This document shows, one piece after another, positions 43,666 through 52,309 of a stretch of DNA of 64,000 nt. How positions within the stretch are numbered: the stretch's first letter is position 1; every line of letters starts with the position of its first letter. The notes beneath the pieces are model-generated. The model was not told the DNA's origin and ran no database searches. It saw only the letters and a list, made by a program, of their open reading frames with translations. The stretch spans positions 52,067 through 116,066 of the forward strand of contig NZ_WYEU01000006.1 of assembly GCF_015143595.1 (NCBI RefSeq). Direction: 5' to 3'. A program made the translations under genes and the position numbers. Source of the stretch: Sneathiella sp. P13V-1. Its GTDB lineage: Bacteria > Pseudomonadota > Alphaproteobacteria > Sneathiellales > Sneathiellaceae.

Positions 43666-43673
43666 TGACGTCA
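43666..43673. promoter_or_regulatory. Palindrome upstream of tetR, candidate operator
   Basis: TGACGTCA, a perfect 8-bp palindrome eleven bases before the tetR start, embedded in AT-rich promoter-like sequence. Position suits autorepression. Confidence 0.45.
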
Positions 43674-43717
43674 GTTTCATTTTTATTATCTGAGTTAGAT
43701 GAGAATGACAAGACAAT

Positions 43718-43752
43718 AAAAAAACACCGCAAGCGTAATGCCGCGGTGTTTT
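43718..43752. terminator. Rho-independent terminator after the SDR gene
   Basis: Stem AAAACACCGC / GCGGTGTTTT with a 12-nt loop. On the minus strand it is followed by a run of T, 22 bp past the SDR stop. Confidence 0.88.
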
Positions 43753-43774
43753 AAGATCAAATATTGGGTCGCGC

Positions 43775-44521
43775 TTATTTTCGAAGTGCAGGCAGCCCAA
43801 CCCCCGTACTTTCAAAACCACCGTCTGCGGCAACGATTTGCCCCGTGACATAAGTCGCTTTGTCAGAGCATAGGAAAACAATCACACTGCCAATTTCAGC
43901 TTCAGAACCATAGCGGTTTAACGGGATCGCATCATGATAAGCATCAATAATATCTTGCGTATGGACAGCCATTGCCAGTTTTGTTCGAACAGGTCCCGGG
44001 CAAACACAGTTGGCGCGGATACCATATTCGCCAAGCTCCGCCGCTTGTTGTTTCGTCAAATGGATCACAGCCGCTTTGGATGTGCCATAAGCAACCCTCA
44101 AGGTTGAAGCACGAAGTCCAGAGATTGACGCAATATTGACGATGCTTCCTTTATTCTTTTTAAGCGCTGGAATGGCTTCCTGAGACATCAGGAATACGCC
44201 ATCTAGGTTCGTTTCCATGACACGTCGCCAACGAGCAAAATCTGTTTCTTCGATAGGTCCGAAATCAGCTACACCCGCGTTATTGACAAGCGCATCAAGC
44301 CCGCCGAAACGCTCTTCAACTTCTTTAAAGAGATCGGCGACGGCTTCCGGATCAGAAACATCAGCGACAATCGGATGCACGTTATCGAGACTTTCGGCGG
44401 TGGCGAGCAGCTCTTCGCCGTCCCGGTCCACCATTACGACCTGCCAACCTTCTTCCAGAAACAGTTTTGTCGTCGCGAGGCCTATCCCACGCGCAGAACC
44501 TGTCACCAATGCTGTTTTCAT
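43775..44521 (-). CDS. Short-chain dehydrogenase/reductase
   Basis: 248 residues from the ATG at 44521, which has a GGGAG ribosome site; a GTG three codons earlier is unlikely. Classical SDR features: cofactor motif TGSARGIG (about residues 7-14), acidic end of strand 2 (MVDRDG, so NAD is favoured), DVSD, NNAG, catalytic Ser in NIASISG, YGTSK, and PGPVRT. Substrate unknown. Own terminator downstream; single-gene unit. Confidence 0.92.
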   Translation of the reverse strand: MKTALVTGSARGIGLATTKLFLEEGWQVVMVDRDGEELLATAESLDNVHPIVADVSDPEAVADLFKEVEERFGGLDALVNNAGVADFGPIEETDFARWRRVMETNLDGVFLMSQEAIPALKKNKGSIVNIASISGLRASTLRVAYGTSKAAVIHLTKQQAAELGEYGIRANCVCPGPVRTKLAMAVHTQDIIDAYHDAIPLNRYGSEAEIGSVIVFLCSDKATYVTGQIVAADGGFESTGVGLPALRK

Positions 44522-44768
44522 GAACGTCACTCCCTCACATTTTCTTTTGAGAATTCATACCGGGGGTAGCATTTCAGGTAAAGGGGAAAGCTCTCAAAAC
44601 CTCATCAACCTTGCTGCGTCTCACCTCAGGAGCATGTTTACAGAGTCGCTGCGATGGAGATTAAAAGATCGAAAAATGTATTTCCTGCATGGTAATACTA
44701 CTATAAAATAATTTATTAAACATTTTATACAACGAAAAGATGTTTGCCAGTTAGCGGGAGGCCACTGA
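44522..44768. other. Intergenic, divergent promoters
   Basis: 247 bp between the divergent SDR and membrane-protein genes. No gene, tRNA or strong hairpin seen. The part near 44690-44740 is AT-rich and could carry the promoter of the membrane-protein gene. Confidence 0.4.
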
Positions 44769-45236
44769 ATGACAAATCTACAAAGCATAGGTTTCCTGGC
44801 TTGTCGTCTATTGGCAGTGTATTTTTTGATAAAATACTCCGAAATACTAACTGGTATTCCCGCTCTACTAATATTTGCAGAAGGGAAAAATCTTCTTTCA
44901 GCCCCGCCTTTGTTGTGGTCGATCTTTCTGATAACCGCTGTTTTATTCTTGTGGTTCGGAGCCGGTTTCATTGCCAAAAAACTAGCTCCGTCACAAGTCG
45001 ATGCTTCCACATCAGTTTCTCTGCCCCTCACCGACGCGCTACCGGCAATTGTAGCACTCATTGGATTGGTTATTTTGATTTCCACTTTGCCTGACTTGTT
45101 GGTCTACATTGTTCGTTGGGCGGAGACAGGATGGAAATTCACCCATTATTCAATGGTTAAGATGATTGTTCCAATTTTCATTGGCATCATCTTGATCAAA
45201 TTCAAGCATTCGATTGCGCGGCTCCTAAAACCCTAG
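44769..45236 (+). CDS. Four-span membrane protein, unknown
   Basis: 155 residues with four hydrophobic segments (about 8-38, 48-70, 85-112, 128-146). Short loops contain Lys/Glu-rich and TSVSLPLTDALP sequence. I do not recognise the family. A good ribosome site (GGGAGG) precedes the ATG, supporting translation. It converges with and overlaps the next gene's stop by 4 bp. Confidence 0.7.
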   Translation: MTNLQSIGFLACRLLAVYFLIKYSEILTGIPALLIFAEGKNLLSAPPLLWSIFLITAVLFLWFGAGFIAKKLAPSQVDASTSVSLPLTDALPAIVALIGLVILISTLPDLLVYIVRWAETGWKFTHYSMVKMIVPIFIGIILIKFKHSIARLLKP

Positions 45237-45691
45237 CAAATTTGAAGCATTGCCCCTTTTAGCTTCTTAACAAATTCGGCAGCAGAACCCTCACCCTTTA
45301 GATTAACAGCCGATAAGCTCCATTTTTCTTGCGCGCGAAAGAACCAGTATTCAGCAACATACTGCCCTTGCTCAGCGAAGAACACGGTCAGCACTTGTTC
45401 CATCCGGTCGCCACAACTCCGCTTTTTAACTACAGAATGACTGAGCGGTTTACCAAGCGGGTTCATTGCTGTGATAATTGATCGCGCTTGTTTTCCACCC
45501 TTTTCATAATCATAATCTTTGTAGCGTGCATCTTTCGCAAACTCGGCGTAACTATCACCAAAACCTTCAGCATCCTGATCCATCACTTTTTGATTGAGAA
45601 CCGCGACCATATCGTCAATTTCATCCGCTTGCACAACCGATACTGATGAAAGGCCTACAAACACCCCAAACAAGATCAATAAACGCCACAT
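45233..45691 (-). CDS. Secreted protein of unknown function
   Basis: 152 residues from the ATG at 45691 (MWRLLILFGVFVGLSSVSVVQA), which gives a clean signal peptide and follows AGGGGCG; the frame is open to 45736. The mature domain alternates helix and strand (DEIDDMVAVLNQKVMDQDAEGFGDSY region, EQVLTVFFAEQGQYVAEYWFFRAQEKWSL) and has two cysteines, one at the very C-terminus (LQIC). The look is NTF2-like (SnoaL-type cone), but this is only a fold guess. Confidence 0.7.
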   Translation of the reverse strand: MWRLLILFGVFVGLSSVSVVQADEIDDMVAVLNQKVMDQDAEGFGDSYAEFAKDARYKDYDYEKGGKQARSIITAMNPLGKPLSHSVVKKRSCGDRMEQVLTVFFAEQGQYVAEYWFFRAQEKWSLSAVNLKGEGSAAEFVKKLKGAMLQIC

Positions 45692-45776
45692 CTTTTCGCC
45701 CCTCTTAAAACGAATACTTTGCTGCCAATCATTCAACCATCAAATCATTCAATTGTGAAGCGGATATGAAATTCTT

Positions 45777-46643
45777 TCATGCTGCTTTAACCGGCACCCA
45801 GGTTTCAAAATAACTGTTGGCTGAGGTGGGGTCGAAGCGTTGGTCATAGACTTCGATATTGAAACTGGCAGACATTTTATAGCCGGAGCTTGGTAGCCAT
45901 TCCCCATAAAAGGCATCCAAGGACTCACCCAATTTTTCAAGGGGGCCGTAGTGAGGTAGAACAGCATAAAGTTGCTCAGGCACACTTTCCTCAACTACGT
46001 TTGAGATCTCAAGGTCTCCATCTTTCGCATCATATCCCGCAAGATAGAGAAGCTGTCCTTTTTCCCGTTGATCGCTATCGAAAATATATCCGTACCAAGT
46101 GGCCACATTATGGTCCTGCGCCATGGTTTCGCGGTTCAATCCGTCCCACAAGTTGGGGATCACTTCAAAATTATTGGCCCCTTCCATGCCATGCCCGTTG
46201 AAATAGGCCATGTGACCTTTCAGTTTCAATTCGGGTTTCGTTTTAAGCTCTATGTTCATTGCCTTGCTCCACTCTCTGGTTTTGGGAATAAACAGTTCAA
46301 AAGAAACCTGGCTCGGCTTACCGTTCAATCGATATTGCCTTGGCGTCATCTTAAAACGCTCTTTGAAGGAACGGGTAAAAGCCTCCTGCGAGTTAAAACC
46401 GCAGGCAATGGCGATATCCAAAATTCCGGTATCAGAACCAATAAGCATCTCAGCACCACGCGAGAGTTTGTAAGCGCGTAGATACTCCCCAAGGGATGTC
46501 GTCGTCAGAGCGAGGAATGTGCGCTGCAACTGCCACCGGGAAAGCCTCATATCTTCAGACAAACGCGCAACGCTTATCTCGTCCAATTCATAATTGGCAA
46601 CAAGATCAATTAGTTTTTCCAATTGCCGAACGGCTGCGCTCAT
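45777..46643 (-). CDS. AraC family regulator with GyrI-like effector domain
   Basis: 288 residues in Rob-like order. N-terminal AraC HTH pair (about 8-110: ISVARLSEDMRLSRWQLQR, GILDIAIACGFNSQEAFTRSF, KERFKMTPRQYR), then a GyrI-like small-molecule-binding domain (about 130-288: GHMAYFNGHGMEG, AVLPHYGPLEKL, YGEWLPSSGYKMS, FETWVPV). Such regulators respond to amphipathic or cationic drugs or lipids. Excellent ribosome site (GGAGG). Divergent from the zinc-related beta-barrel gene, 148 bp away. Confidence 0.92.
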   Translation of the reverse strand: MSAAVRQLEKLIDLVANYELDEISVARLSEDMRLSRWQLQRTFLALTTTSLGEYLRAYKLSRGAEMLIGSDTGILDIAIACGFNSQEAFTRSFKERFKMTPRQYRLNGKPSQVSFELFIPKTREWSKAMNIELKTKPELKLKGHMAYFNGHGMEGANNFEVIPNLWDGLNRETMAQDHNVATWYGYIFDSDQREKGQLLYLAGYDAKDGDLEISNVVEESVPEQLYAVLPHYGPLEKLGESLDAFYGEWLPSSGYKMSASFNIEVYDQRFDPTSANSYFETWVPVKAA

Positions 46644-46753
46644 CCTTTTCCTCCTGAACTGTGAGCATACAGTAACGAGGATCGGATTTGCAGTTTTGAT
46701 AGTTTGGGGCAGAGCTTCAAAAAAACAGACTTGACAGTTAGGTTATTTTATTG

Positions 46754-46770
46754 ATGTTACGTTATAACAT
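46754..46770 (+). promoter_or_regulatory. Candidate Zur box
   Basis: ATGTTACGTTATAACAT, which matches the proteobacterial Zur operator ATGTTATANTATAACAT at 14 of 16 defined positions and has perfect 6-bp outer arms. It is 22 bp upstream of a His-rich secreted protein gene followed by DUF1826, both typical of zinc-starvation regulons. Confidence 0.7.
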
Positions 46771-46791
46771 TACTTTCAGGAATAATAACAA

Positions 46792-47991
46792 ATGAAGTCT
46801 TTAAAATTTCTGCCGTCGCTTGCAGTGTTTTTAATGCCAGCAGTCGCGGCCGCGGGTGGTGGCCACAATCACGATCATGATCACCATGGGCACAAACATG
46901 ATCACGGCCATGGACATGCGCACGACAACCATGATGATGGCCTCAAAAGTGGCTTTTACGGTGACCTGCACCTGCAGGTTTTCTTTGATCACATCTATAG
47001 TGCGGCTGAGTCTGATGAGGAAATTAACGAGGCTTACACCCATTCTCATTTTCAACTTGGATATGGCTTTGGTAATGGTCTTTCCATCAATTCAAACATT
47101 GAATTAGAAGGGGAACCTGCAGGACATGACCACGGCGGCGGCGGTGCTGTTTTGGATGGCACCGATCGTTTTTTTGAAGACACACCTTTATTCATCCGCG
47201 AACTCACCATCAATTACGACCATGAGTATTTTGGCGTCTACGCGGGTAAGTTTGATCCTGTCGTCAGCTTTGATAAGCATGCAATGCCAGGCATCTACGG
47301 CTATCAGGTTGTAGATGAATACGATGTTCGTGAAAAAATAGGCTTTGGTGGTTATGGCCGCTACGATGCTGGCAATTTCGGAACCCACCGTTTGGATATC
47401 AGCACTTTCTTCGCTGACACCACCTTCATGAGCAACTCTGTTCTGTATCAGCGCGGTGATGTGGACAAAGAAGATGGGAGTGTTTCCAACACCGAAAATT
47501 TCTCTTCATTCGCCATTTCTCTCGGTGGGTCTGATTTCCATTCAGACAGCAGCGTTGTTCCAGAAGGTCTTTCCTATCGGGTCGGCTTTGCCCATCAGGC
47601 AAAGGGCGAAGGAGACGAAAAGGATGAGAACCGCTATACGGTTTCAGGTCAATACGAACACAGCTTCAATGACAGCTGGCGCGGACGACTATTGGGTGAG
47701 GTTGTCCATATCGACCACCTGAACGGTGAAGCCCCTCATGACCGGACATATTACACCGCCGGTGCAGAGCTTGGTTACAATCAGTGGGTACTGGGATCAA
47801 CATACACTTACGTTCATAACGACAACCCGGATGAGCCTGATGAGGATCAAGATGGAGAGTTTTTCCAAGCCTCCCTCGCCTACACCTTTGATATCGGCAT
47901 CACTCTCGGGGCTGGTTACCGCTTCCAGGAAGAAGAAGGGGAGCGAAATCATCGCATCGGCGCCATGGTTGGATACACACTTGCGTTCTAA
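46792..47991 (+). CDS. Histidine-rich outer-membrane beta-barrel protein, probable zinc uptake
   Basis: 399 residues. Signal peptide about 1-21. The mature N-terminus is an extreme His/Asp tract (about residues 24-50, some sixteen His), with another His/Gly patch (GHDHGGGG) near 112. The rest is a porin-like barrel: alternating aromatic/hydrophobic strands such as HFQLGYGFGNGLSINSNIE, FIRELTINYDHEYFGVYAGKFDP, and a terminal strand GAMVGYTLAF ending in Phe, the outer-membrane insertion signal. It lies behind a Zur-box-like palindrome and before DUF1826. Inference: Zur-controlled outer-membrane zinc acquisition or binding. It is not TonB-type in size. Confidence 0.78.
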   Translation: MKSLKFLPSLAVFLMPAVAAAGGGHNHDHDHHGHKHDHGHGHAHDNHDDGLKSGFYGDLHLQVFFDHIYSAAESDEEINEAYTHSHFQLGYGFGNGLSINSNIELEGEPAGHDHGGGGAVLDGTDRFFEDTPLFIRELTINYDHEYFGVYAGKFDPVVSFDKHAMPGIYGYQVVDEYDVREKIGFGGYGRYDAGNFGTHRLDISTFFADTTFMSNSVLYQRGDVDKEDGSVSNTENFSSFAISLGGSDFHSDSSVVPEGLSYRVGFAHQAKGEGDEKDENRYTVSGQYEHSFNDSWRGRLLGEVVHIDHLNGEAPHDRTYYTAGAELGYNQWVLGSTYTYVHNDNPDEPDEDQDGEFFQASLAYTFDIGITLGAGYRFQEEEGERNHRIGAMVGYTLAF

Positions 47992-48023
47992 GTAAGGCCT
48001 GTCGCTTATTTTGGAACATTACA

Positions 48024-48045
48024 CCAGCCCCGTAACCGGGGCTGG
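48024..48045 (+). terminator. Hairpin between the barrel and DUF1826 genes
   Basis: Perfect 9-bp stem CCAGCCCCG / CGGGGCTGG with a TAAC loop in the 81-bp gap. No T-run follows, so partial termination or mRNA processing is more likely than full termination. Confidence 0.55.
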
Positions 48046-48072
48046 CATTCCCATTTTGGAAGGGACGTTAAA

Positions 48073-48741
48073 ATGATGGCTGAAAAACTCAAATCTATCG
48101 AAATCGATCACTTTAACGATGGCGTCTATGGCTGCCAGACGATCGAGGATCTTTCAGCCATTAAACGGCAAGATGTTGAACTTGCCGTATGGTCCCGCAA
48201 TCTGTCTCAAGCTTTCCAATCCTGGATCAACCAGATTGACCCGATAACCCTTCCAGACCTTCGGCTTCTGTTAAGACCTGAAGACCTTGAAGCGGCTTTA
48301 ACACCACTCCTGAATGCATGCGGCCTACCCCGCGGCGAAATGCGCGATTATCTATTGGAAGATATCGATAGGCTTGTGCAGGCGTTTTCGGACATCAGTG
48401 GTAGCGAATATGTAGATGTGAGGCTGGAACGCGTCACAAATGATGCTTGCTGGAAATTCCATCGCGATTGCGTCGAAGCCCGCCTCATTACGACTTATCG
48501 CGGCCCCTCCACTGAGTGGGTTCAGCATTTTCAAGCAGCTGAAGCACTGGAAAAGCAAAAAGACTATCAAGGGCCCCTTGAACAATTTGATTTGTTCGAC
48601 GTTGCTTTCTTTAAGGGAAGCTGCGCCGGATCAGGAAGCGGCATTGTCCATCGCTCCCCACCCATTTCAGGTACTGATCAGACACGCCTAATTCTTTGCT
48701 TAAACCAGCCTTCCACAGCGTCTCCAGATTATTGGAGATGA
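48073..48741 (+). CDS. DUF1826 family protein
   Basis: 222 residues, soluble. Signature patches: ACWKFHRDCVEARLITTYRG region (residues about 123-143, with Cys/His pairs that could bind metal), GPSTEWV, then GSGSGIVHRSPPISGTDQTR and LILCLN near the end. DUF1826 genes recur in predicted Zur regulons beside zinc importers and COG0523 GTPases; the biochemical function is not established. Two ATG codons at 48073 and 48076 are both usable after AGGGACG. Likely co-transcribed with the His-rich barrel gene. Confidence 0.85.
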   Translation: MMAEKLKSIEIDHFNDGVYGCQTIEDLSAIKRQDVELAVWSRNLSQAFQSWINQIDPITLPDLRLLLRPEDLEAALTPLLNACGLPRGEMRDYLLEDIDRLVQAFSDISGSEYVDVRLERVTNDACWKFHRDCVEARLITTYRGPSTEWVQHFQAAEALEKQKDYQGPLEQFDLFDVAFFKGSCAGSGSGIVHRSPPISGTDQTRLILCLNQPSTASPDYWR

Positions 48742-48890
48742 ACCTTCCCAATATAAGGATAAAGAATAGCAAATATCTTAAAGACACTTATACTCTCTCT
48801 TTTTTATTGATGCCGTCAAACTTAAGAAATACATCGGTCTCTTAAGAATTTTCAGTGCATCCAAATTGATTGAGTTAGTGAAGCCGCACC

Positions 48891-50786
48891 ATGCAAGAGA
48901 AGCCGTCCCAATTTCGATATGATATTAACGCTCTGCGAGCGATCGCTGTCTTAAGCGTTCTTCTTTATCATTTCGATGTTTCAGGTTTTGACGGTGGTTT
49001 TGTAGGCGTTGACGTTTTCTTCGTAATATCCGGCTTTTTGATGACGGACATCATCTCCACAAGAATTTCCTCTGGACAATTCAACCTGAAAGATTTCTAT
49101 CGCGCGCGAATACAGCGTATTCTACCAGCCTTATCTATCGTGGTGTTAGCCCTTCTGGTTGCCGGCTATTTCTGGCTTACCCCTTTAGATTACAAGCACA
49201 TGGGTGAAGAAGCTCGTTCAGCGATGCTTTTTGTCTCAAACTCCTTTTATTCAAATAAGGGCGGCTATTTCGACCCTGTCTCCCATGAAAAATGGCTTTT
49301 GCACACGTGGTCTCTCTCCATTGAGATGCAGTTTTATCTGCTCTGGCCTTTGTTTCTTTTGGTACTTAATAAATACCTGAATAAAGCACTCCGATTAACC
49401 GTCGTTGCTGTATTTGTTATGTCCCTGATATGGTCTGTTGTTTACACGTCTTTGGATTCTGCCTCGGCTTTCTTTGCTTTGCCACCACGCATTTGGGAGT
49501 TCATCGCTGGTGGTCTGATCTATCTATATATTGATAAGATAAAACCAATAAAGGGGATGACCGAAGTAGGATTAGCCATGATCCTCGCGGCCGTTTTCTT
49601 CTACTCGGGCTCGATGAGTTATCCAGGCTATTGGGCGATATTGCCTGTACTCGGGGCCGCGCTGTTTATTGCAGCAAAACCTACCTATTTTCCGAAAAAT
49701 CACCCGCTACAATATTTCGGGAACATTTCTTACTCCCTGTATCTATGGCATTGGCCTGTAATGCTATTTGCAAAATATTTTGCTCTTCCGTTCACTGCCG
49801 TAAATGTTAGCGGCCTTCTTTTGCTAAGCGTCTTATTGGCTCATATTTCCTATCATTTCATCGAAACACCCCTTCGGCGCAAGTTTAGTTGGAAGTTCAG
49901 CCTTGGAATAACAGTTGTCGCGATATTGATCCCTGTAGGGATTGTTTTGGACAAAGGCATCCCAAACAGAGTTCCCGATGAAGTCAGGCTTGCGGAGAAC
50001 GCGAGAAAAGATATCAATCCGCGTCTTTCAGAATGCATTTTCGATGGAAAAGAAACACTGCCGGAATGCATGATTGGCAAAGCATCCACACCAAAGATCG
50101 CAGTCTGGGGAGACAGCCATGCCGACTCATTATTTGTCGCCATAGATGAAGCTTTAAAGGCAACTGAACGAACCGGTGTATTCCATGCCTTAAGCGCCTG
50201 CCCACCAGCAATCGGCGAACTAAAAGCAGCCCAAGCTGTAGAGCCCAAAAAGTTCCAAAACTGTCAGAAATTCAAGGACCTTGTTTGGAATAAAATTGAA
50301 ACTGATCAAAACATCACTGACGTTATCTTAATCGGAAGATGGACACGCTATTTCAGTAAAGTACAACCTGCGAAGGGTGTGTCTGATAAGATGGTTGCTG
50401 ACGAATATAAGACACATATTGTCGACACCATCTGCTCCCTTTCAAAATTGGGCAAGACTGTATATGTTGTTGCACCTGTACCTGAAATGGATCTGCATGT
50501 CCCAAGAAGCCTTGCCAAATCAAAGCTGATCAATGGTAGCGATCCCATTATTGAAACATCGAAACAAGACTACCTGACAAAACACAAAATAGCGCTGGAA
50601 GCATTTACTTCTGCCCAAAACCAATGCCAGGCAATTATTCTGGATCCAACCCCTTATTTATGTGAAGAAGACAAGTGCTCCGGAATTAAGAATGGAGTTC
50701 CGATATACAGGGACAACCATCATCTGAGCGTTACAGGAAGCCTCCTGCTTAAACCGCTATTTATAGGAATTTTCTCTAACAAATAA
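48891..50786 (+). CDS. OafA/YrhL-type acyltransferase with C-terminal SGNH domain
   Basis: 631 residues. The N-terminal acyltransferase-3 membrane domain (about 1-360) has RYDINALRAIAVLSVLLYHF with the catalytic His region, GGFVGVDVFFVISGFLM, YRARIQRILPAL, HTWSLSIEMQFYLLWP and the late FIETPLRR. The periplasmic SGNH-like domain (about 395-631) starts AVWGDSHADS (the GDS Ser) and ends with the DNHHLS catalytic Asp-His motif. It O-acylates a surface glycan or peptidoglycan. Upstream of, and co-directional with, a nucleotidyltransferase-like gene; together they suggest a surface-polysaccharide locus. Confidence 0.92.
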   Translation: MQEKPSQFRYDINALRAIAVLSVLLYHFDVSGFDGGFVGVDVFFVISGFLMTDIISTRISSGQFNLKDFYRARIQRILPALSIVVLALLVAGYFWLTPLDYKHMGEEARSAMLFVSNSFYSNKGGYFDPVSHEKWLLHTWSLSIEMQFYLLWPLFLLVLNKYLNKALRLTVVAVFVMSLIWSVVYTSLDSASAFFALPPRIWEFIAGGLIYLYIDKIKPIKGMTEVGLAMILAAVFFYSGSMSYPGYWAILPVLGAALFIAAKPTYFPKNHPLQYFGNISYSLYLWHWPVMLFAKYFALPFTAVNVSGLLLLSVLLAHISYHFIETPLRRKFSWKFSLGITVVAILIPVGIVLDKGIPNRVPDEVRLAENARKDINPRLSECIFDGKETLPECMIGKASTPKIAVWGDSHADSLFVAIDEALKATERTGVFHALSACPPAIGELKAAQAVEPKKFQNCQKFKDLVWNKIETDQNITDVILIGRWTRYFSKVQPAKGVSDKMVADEYKTHIVDTICSLSKLGKTVYVVAPVPEMDLHVPRSLAKSKLINGSDPIIETSKQDYLTKHKIALEAFTSAQNQCQAIILDPTPYLCEEDKCSGIKNGVPIYRDNHHLSVTGSLLLKPLFIGIFSNK

Positions 50787-50845
50787 CGTTAGACATCATA
50801 TAAGACATGTTTTAGGCTGCGCCCCCGAAAATAAGGACTTTCACT

Positions 50846-52285
50846 ATGCATTTCATTGCTTTTAGCAGCACAAATACAGACTTTTTTGAGAAGGTTAGCA
50901 ACTTCGACGAAAAAATTGGTGTCTGCTCGGAAGATACTCGGGATGCAGTTCAAAACAGCAATGTTGATATTGCTATTTTAGATGACAATTCTTATCGCGT
51001 GCTGCGCAAAGAAAGATTTTACCGTCATCTGGTCGAATTTTATTTACCGCTTGATATTGGAGTGGGGCGCCTATTCAAAGCCTTTTTGTATAGCCTTCGC
51101 TATCTCGTTCGTGCACGTATCAGGCCAAATTCAATCGTAACAATGGAAACGACTGATGGAATTAAACGTCGTTTTCTCAGGGTTAAGGTATATTCCAACA
51201 AGAAAAGACTCGGTGAGTTTGACTATTATCCAAGCGATTGGACACCGATGGATTTTTTGCGTTTCATTGATGATATGGGTGTCAACTATGTCGCATTAAG
51301 GTGGCATGACAAAATCATCTACGACAAACCGATGAAAGATCTGGATATTCTGATCGCCGATGAGGATGTCGCCAAGATCACTGAAAGCTTAAGTGGGATG
51401 GTCGGCCGCAAAATGTTGCATATGCATTCTGTGGGAGGAAACGAGACCGTTAAAGCCGATCAAATGGCATACTTCCCCCCAAAGATCAGCCGCCAAATCC
51501 TGAAGAACCGCCAGCCCTTGACATCAGAGGGTGGCTTCAAACCATCTGATGAAGACTATTTCCTATCGCTTTCCTATCACGCTGTGGTCGACAAAGGTGC
51601 TGCTTCTGGCCTTCCAGTAAATGCCGAAGGTGACGTAGATCCTGAAAACAGGTTTTATCAAGTGTTGGCCCCTCTAAAAGAAAAACTGGGTTTGGATGTT
51701 GATCTCAACCTTGAAGATTTGGCCACATACCTGGAAGAAGAGAACTGGCTTCCTCCCTCTGATCGCATAGCCAAATTCTCAATTAACAATGATTGGCTAA
51801 AAGAGCGCGTCAAAAGAAAAGCGACCCGCACTAGAAGCATCAAAGGCGATTACACTGCGATTTTATTGCGAGATATTGTGAAAGAGTGGGGCCTTATAGA
51901 GACCATGAAGGAAGACCTTCAAAAAATGGGCTTCAAAATACTATTCGAAAAAGAATTATCTGATACCGACCGCGAACACGCTTCTACAGAAATTCGAGGC
52001 GGCAATTGGACAGCTGGTGCCGATTGGGGAGCCGGTGCAGGCAAACCATATTACATGTTTCTGGTCCACGACCCCAAGCCTCTTAAGATGTCACGCAAAC
52101 AAATGAGACAACAGCCATTTGTCGAAAATGCGCGCGTACTCAAGAAGTATAGCTGGAGAGCCAAAATCAACAGCCGCTTCCCAAAAGAACAACGTGCCAA
52201 CTTCGTCCATACAAGCGACAACACCCATGAAACTTACGAGTATCTGTCAGTCCTGGCACCAGAAGCGTTGGATCTTATGAAATAG
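50846..52285 (+). CDS. Nucleotidyltransferase-like protein, three-part (N-domain, NTase-like, X domain)
   Basis: 479 residues, no signal peptide. About 1-140: a domain I do not recognise. About 140-320: a nucleotidyltransferase-like region whose acidic strand reads DKPMKDLDILIADED, followed by YFPPKISRQIL and DEDYFLSLSYHAVVDKG. About 335-479: domain X, with AGKPYYMFLVHDPKPL and NFVHTSDNTHETYEYLSVL. The same NTase-like and X domains occur in the gene at 52310-53506, in the opposite order. AGGAC ribosome site. Follows the acyltransferase by 59 bp. A role in phospho-glycan or alditol transfer is a guess. Confidence 0.7.
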   Translation: MHFIAFSSTNTDFFEKVSNFDEKIGVCSEDTRDAVQNSNVDIAILDDNSYRVLRKERFYRHLVEFYLPLDIGVGRLFKAFLYSLRYLVRARIRPNSIVTMETTDGIKRRFLRVKVYSNKKRLGEFDYYPSDWTPMDFLRFIDDMGVNYVALRWHDKIIYDKPMKDLDILIADEDVAKITESLSGMVGRKMLHMHSVGGNETVKADQMAYFPPKISRQILKNRQPLTSEGGFKPSDEDYFLSLSYHAVVDKGAASGLPVNAEGDVDPENRFYQVLAPLKEKLGLDVDLNLEDLATYLEEENWLPPSDRIAKFSINNDWLKERVKRKATRTRSIKGDYTAILLRDIVKEWGLIETMKEDLQKMGFKILFEKELSDTDREHASTEIRGGNWTAGADWGAGAGKPYYMFLVHDPKPLKMSRKQMRQQPFVENARVLKKYSWRAKINSRFPKEQRANFVHTSDNTHETYEYLSVLAPEALDLMK

Positions 52286-52309
52286 CGAAGGCAAAACTCC
52301 GTTCAACGA

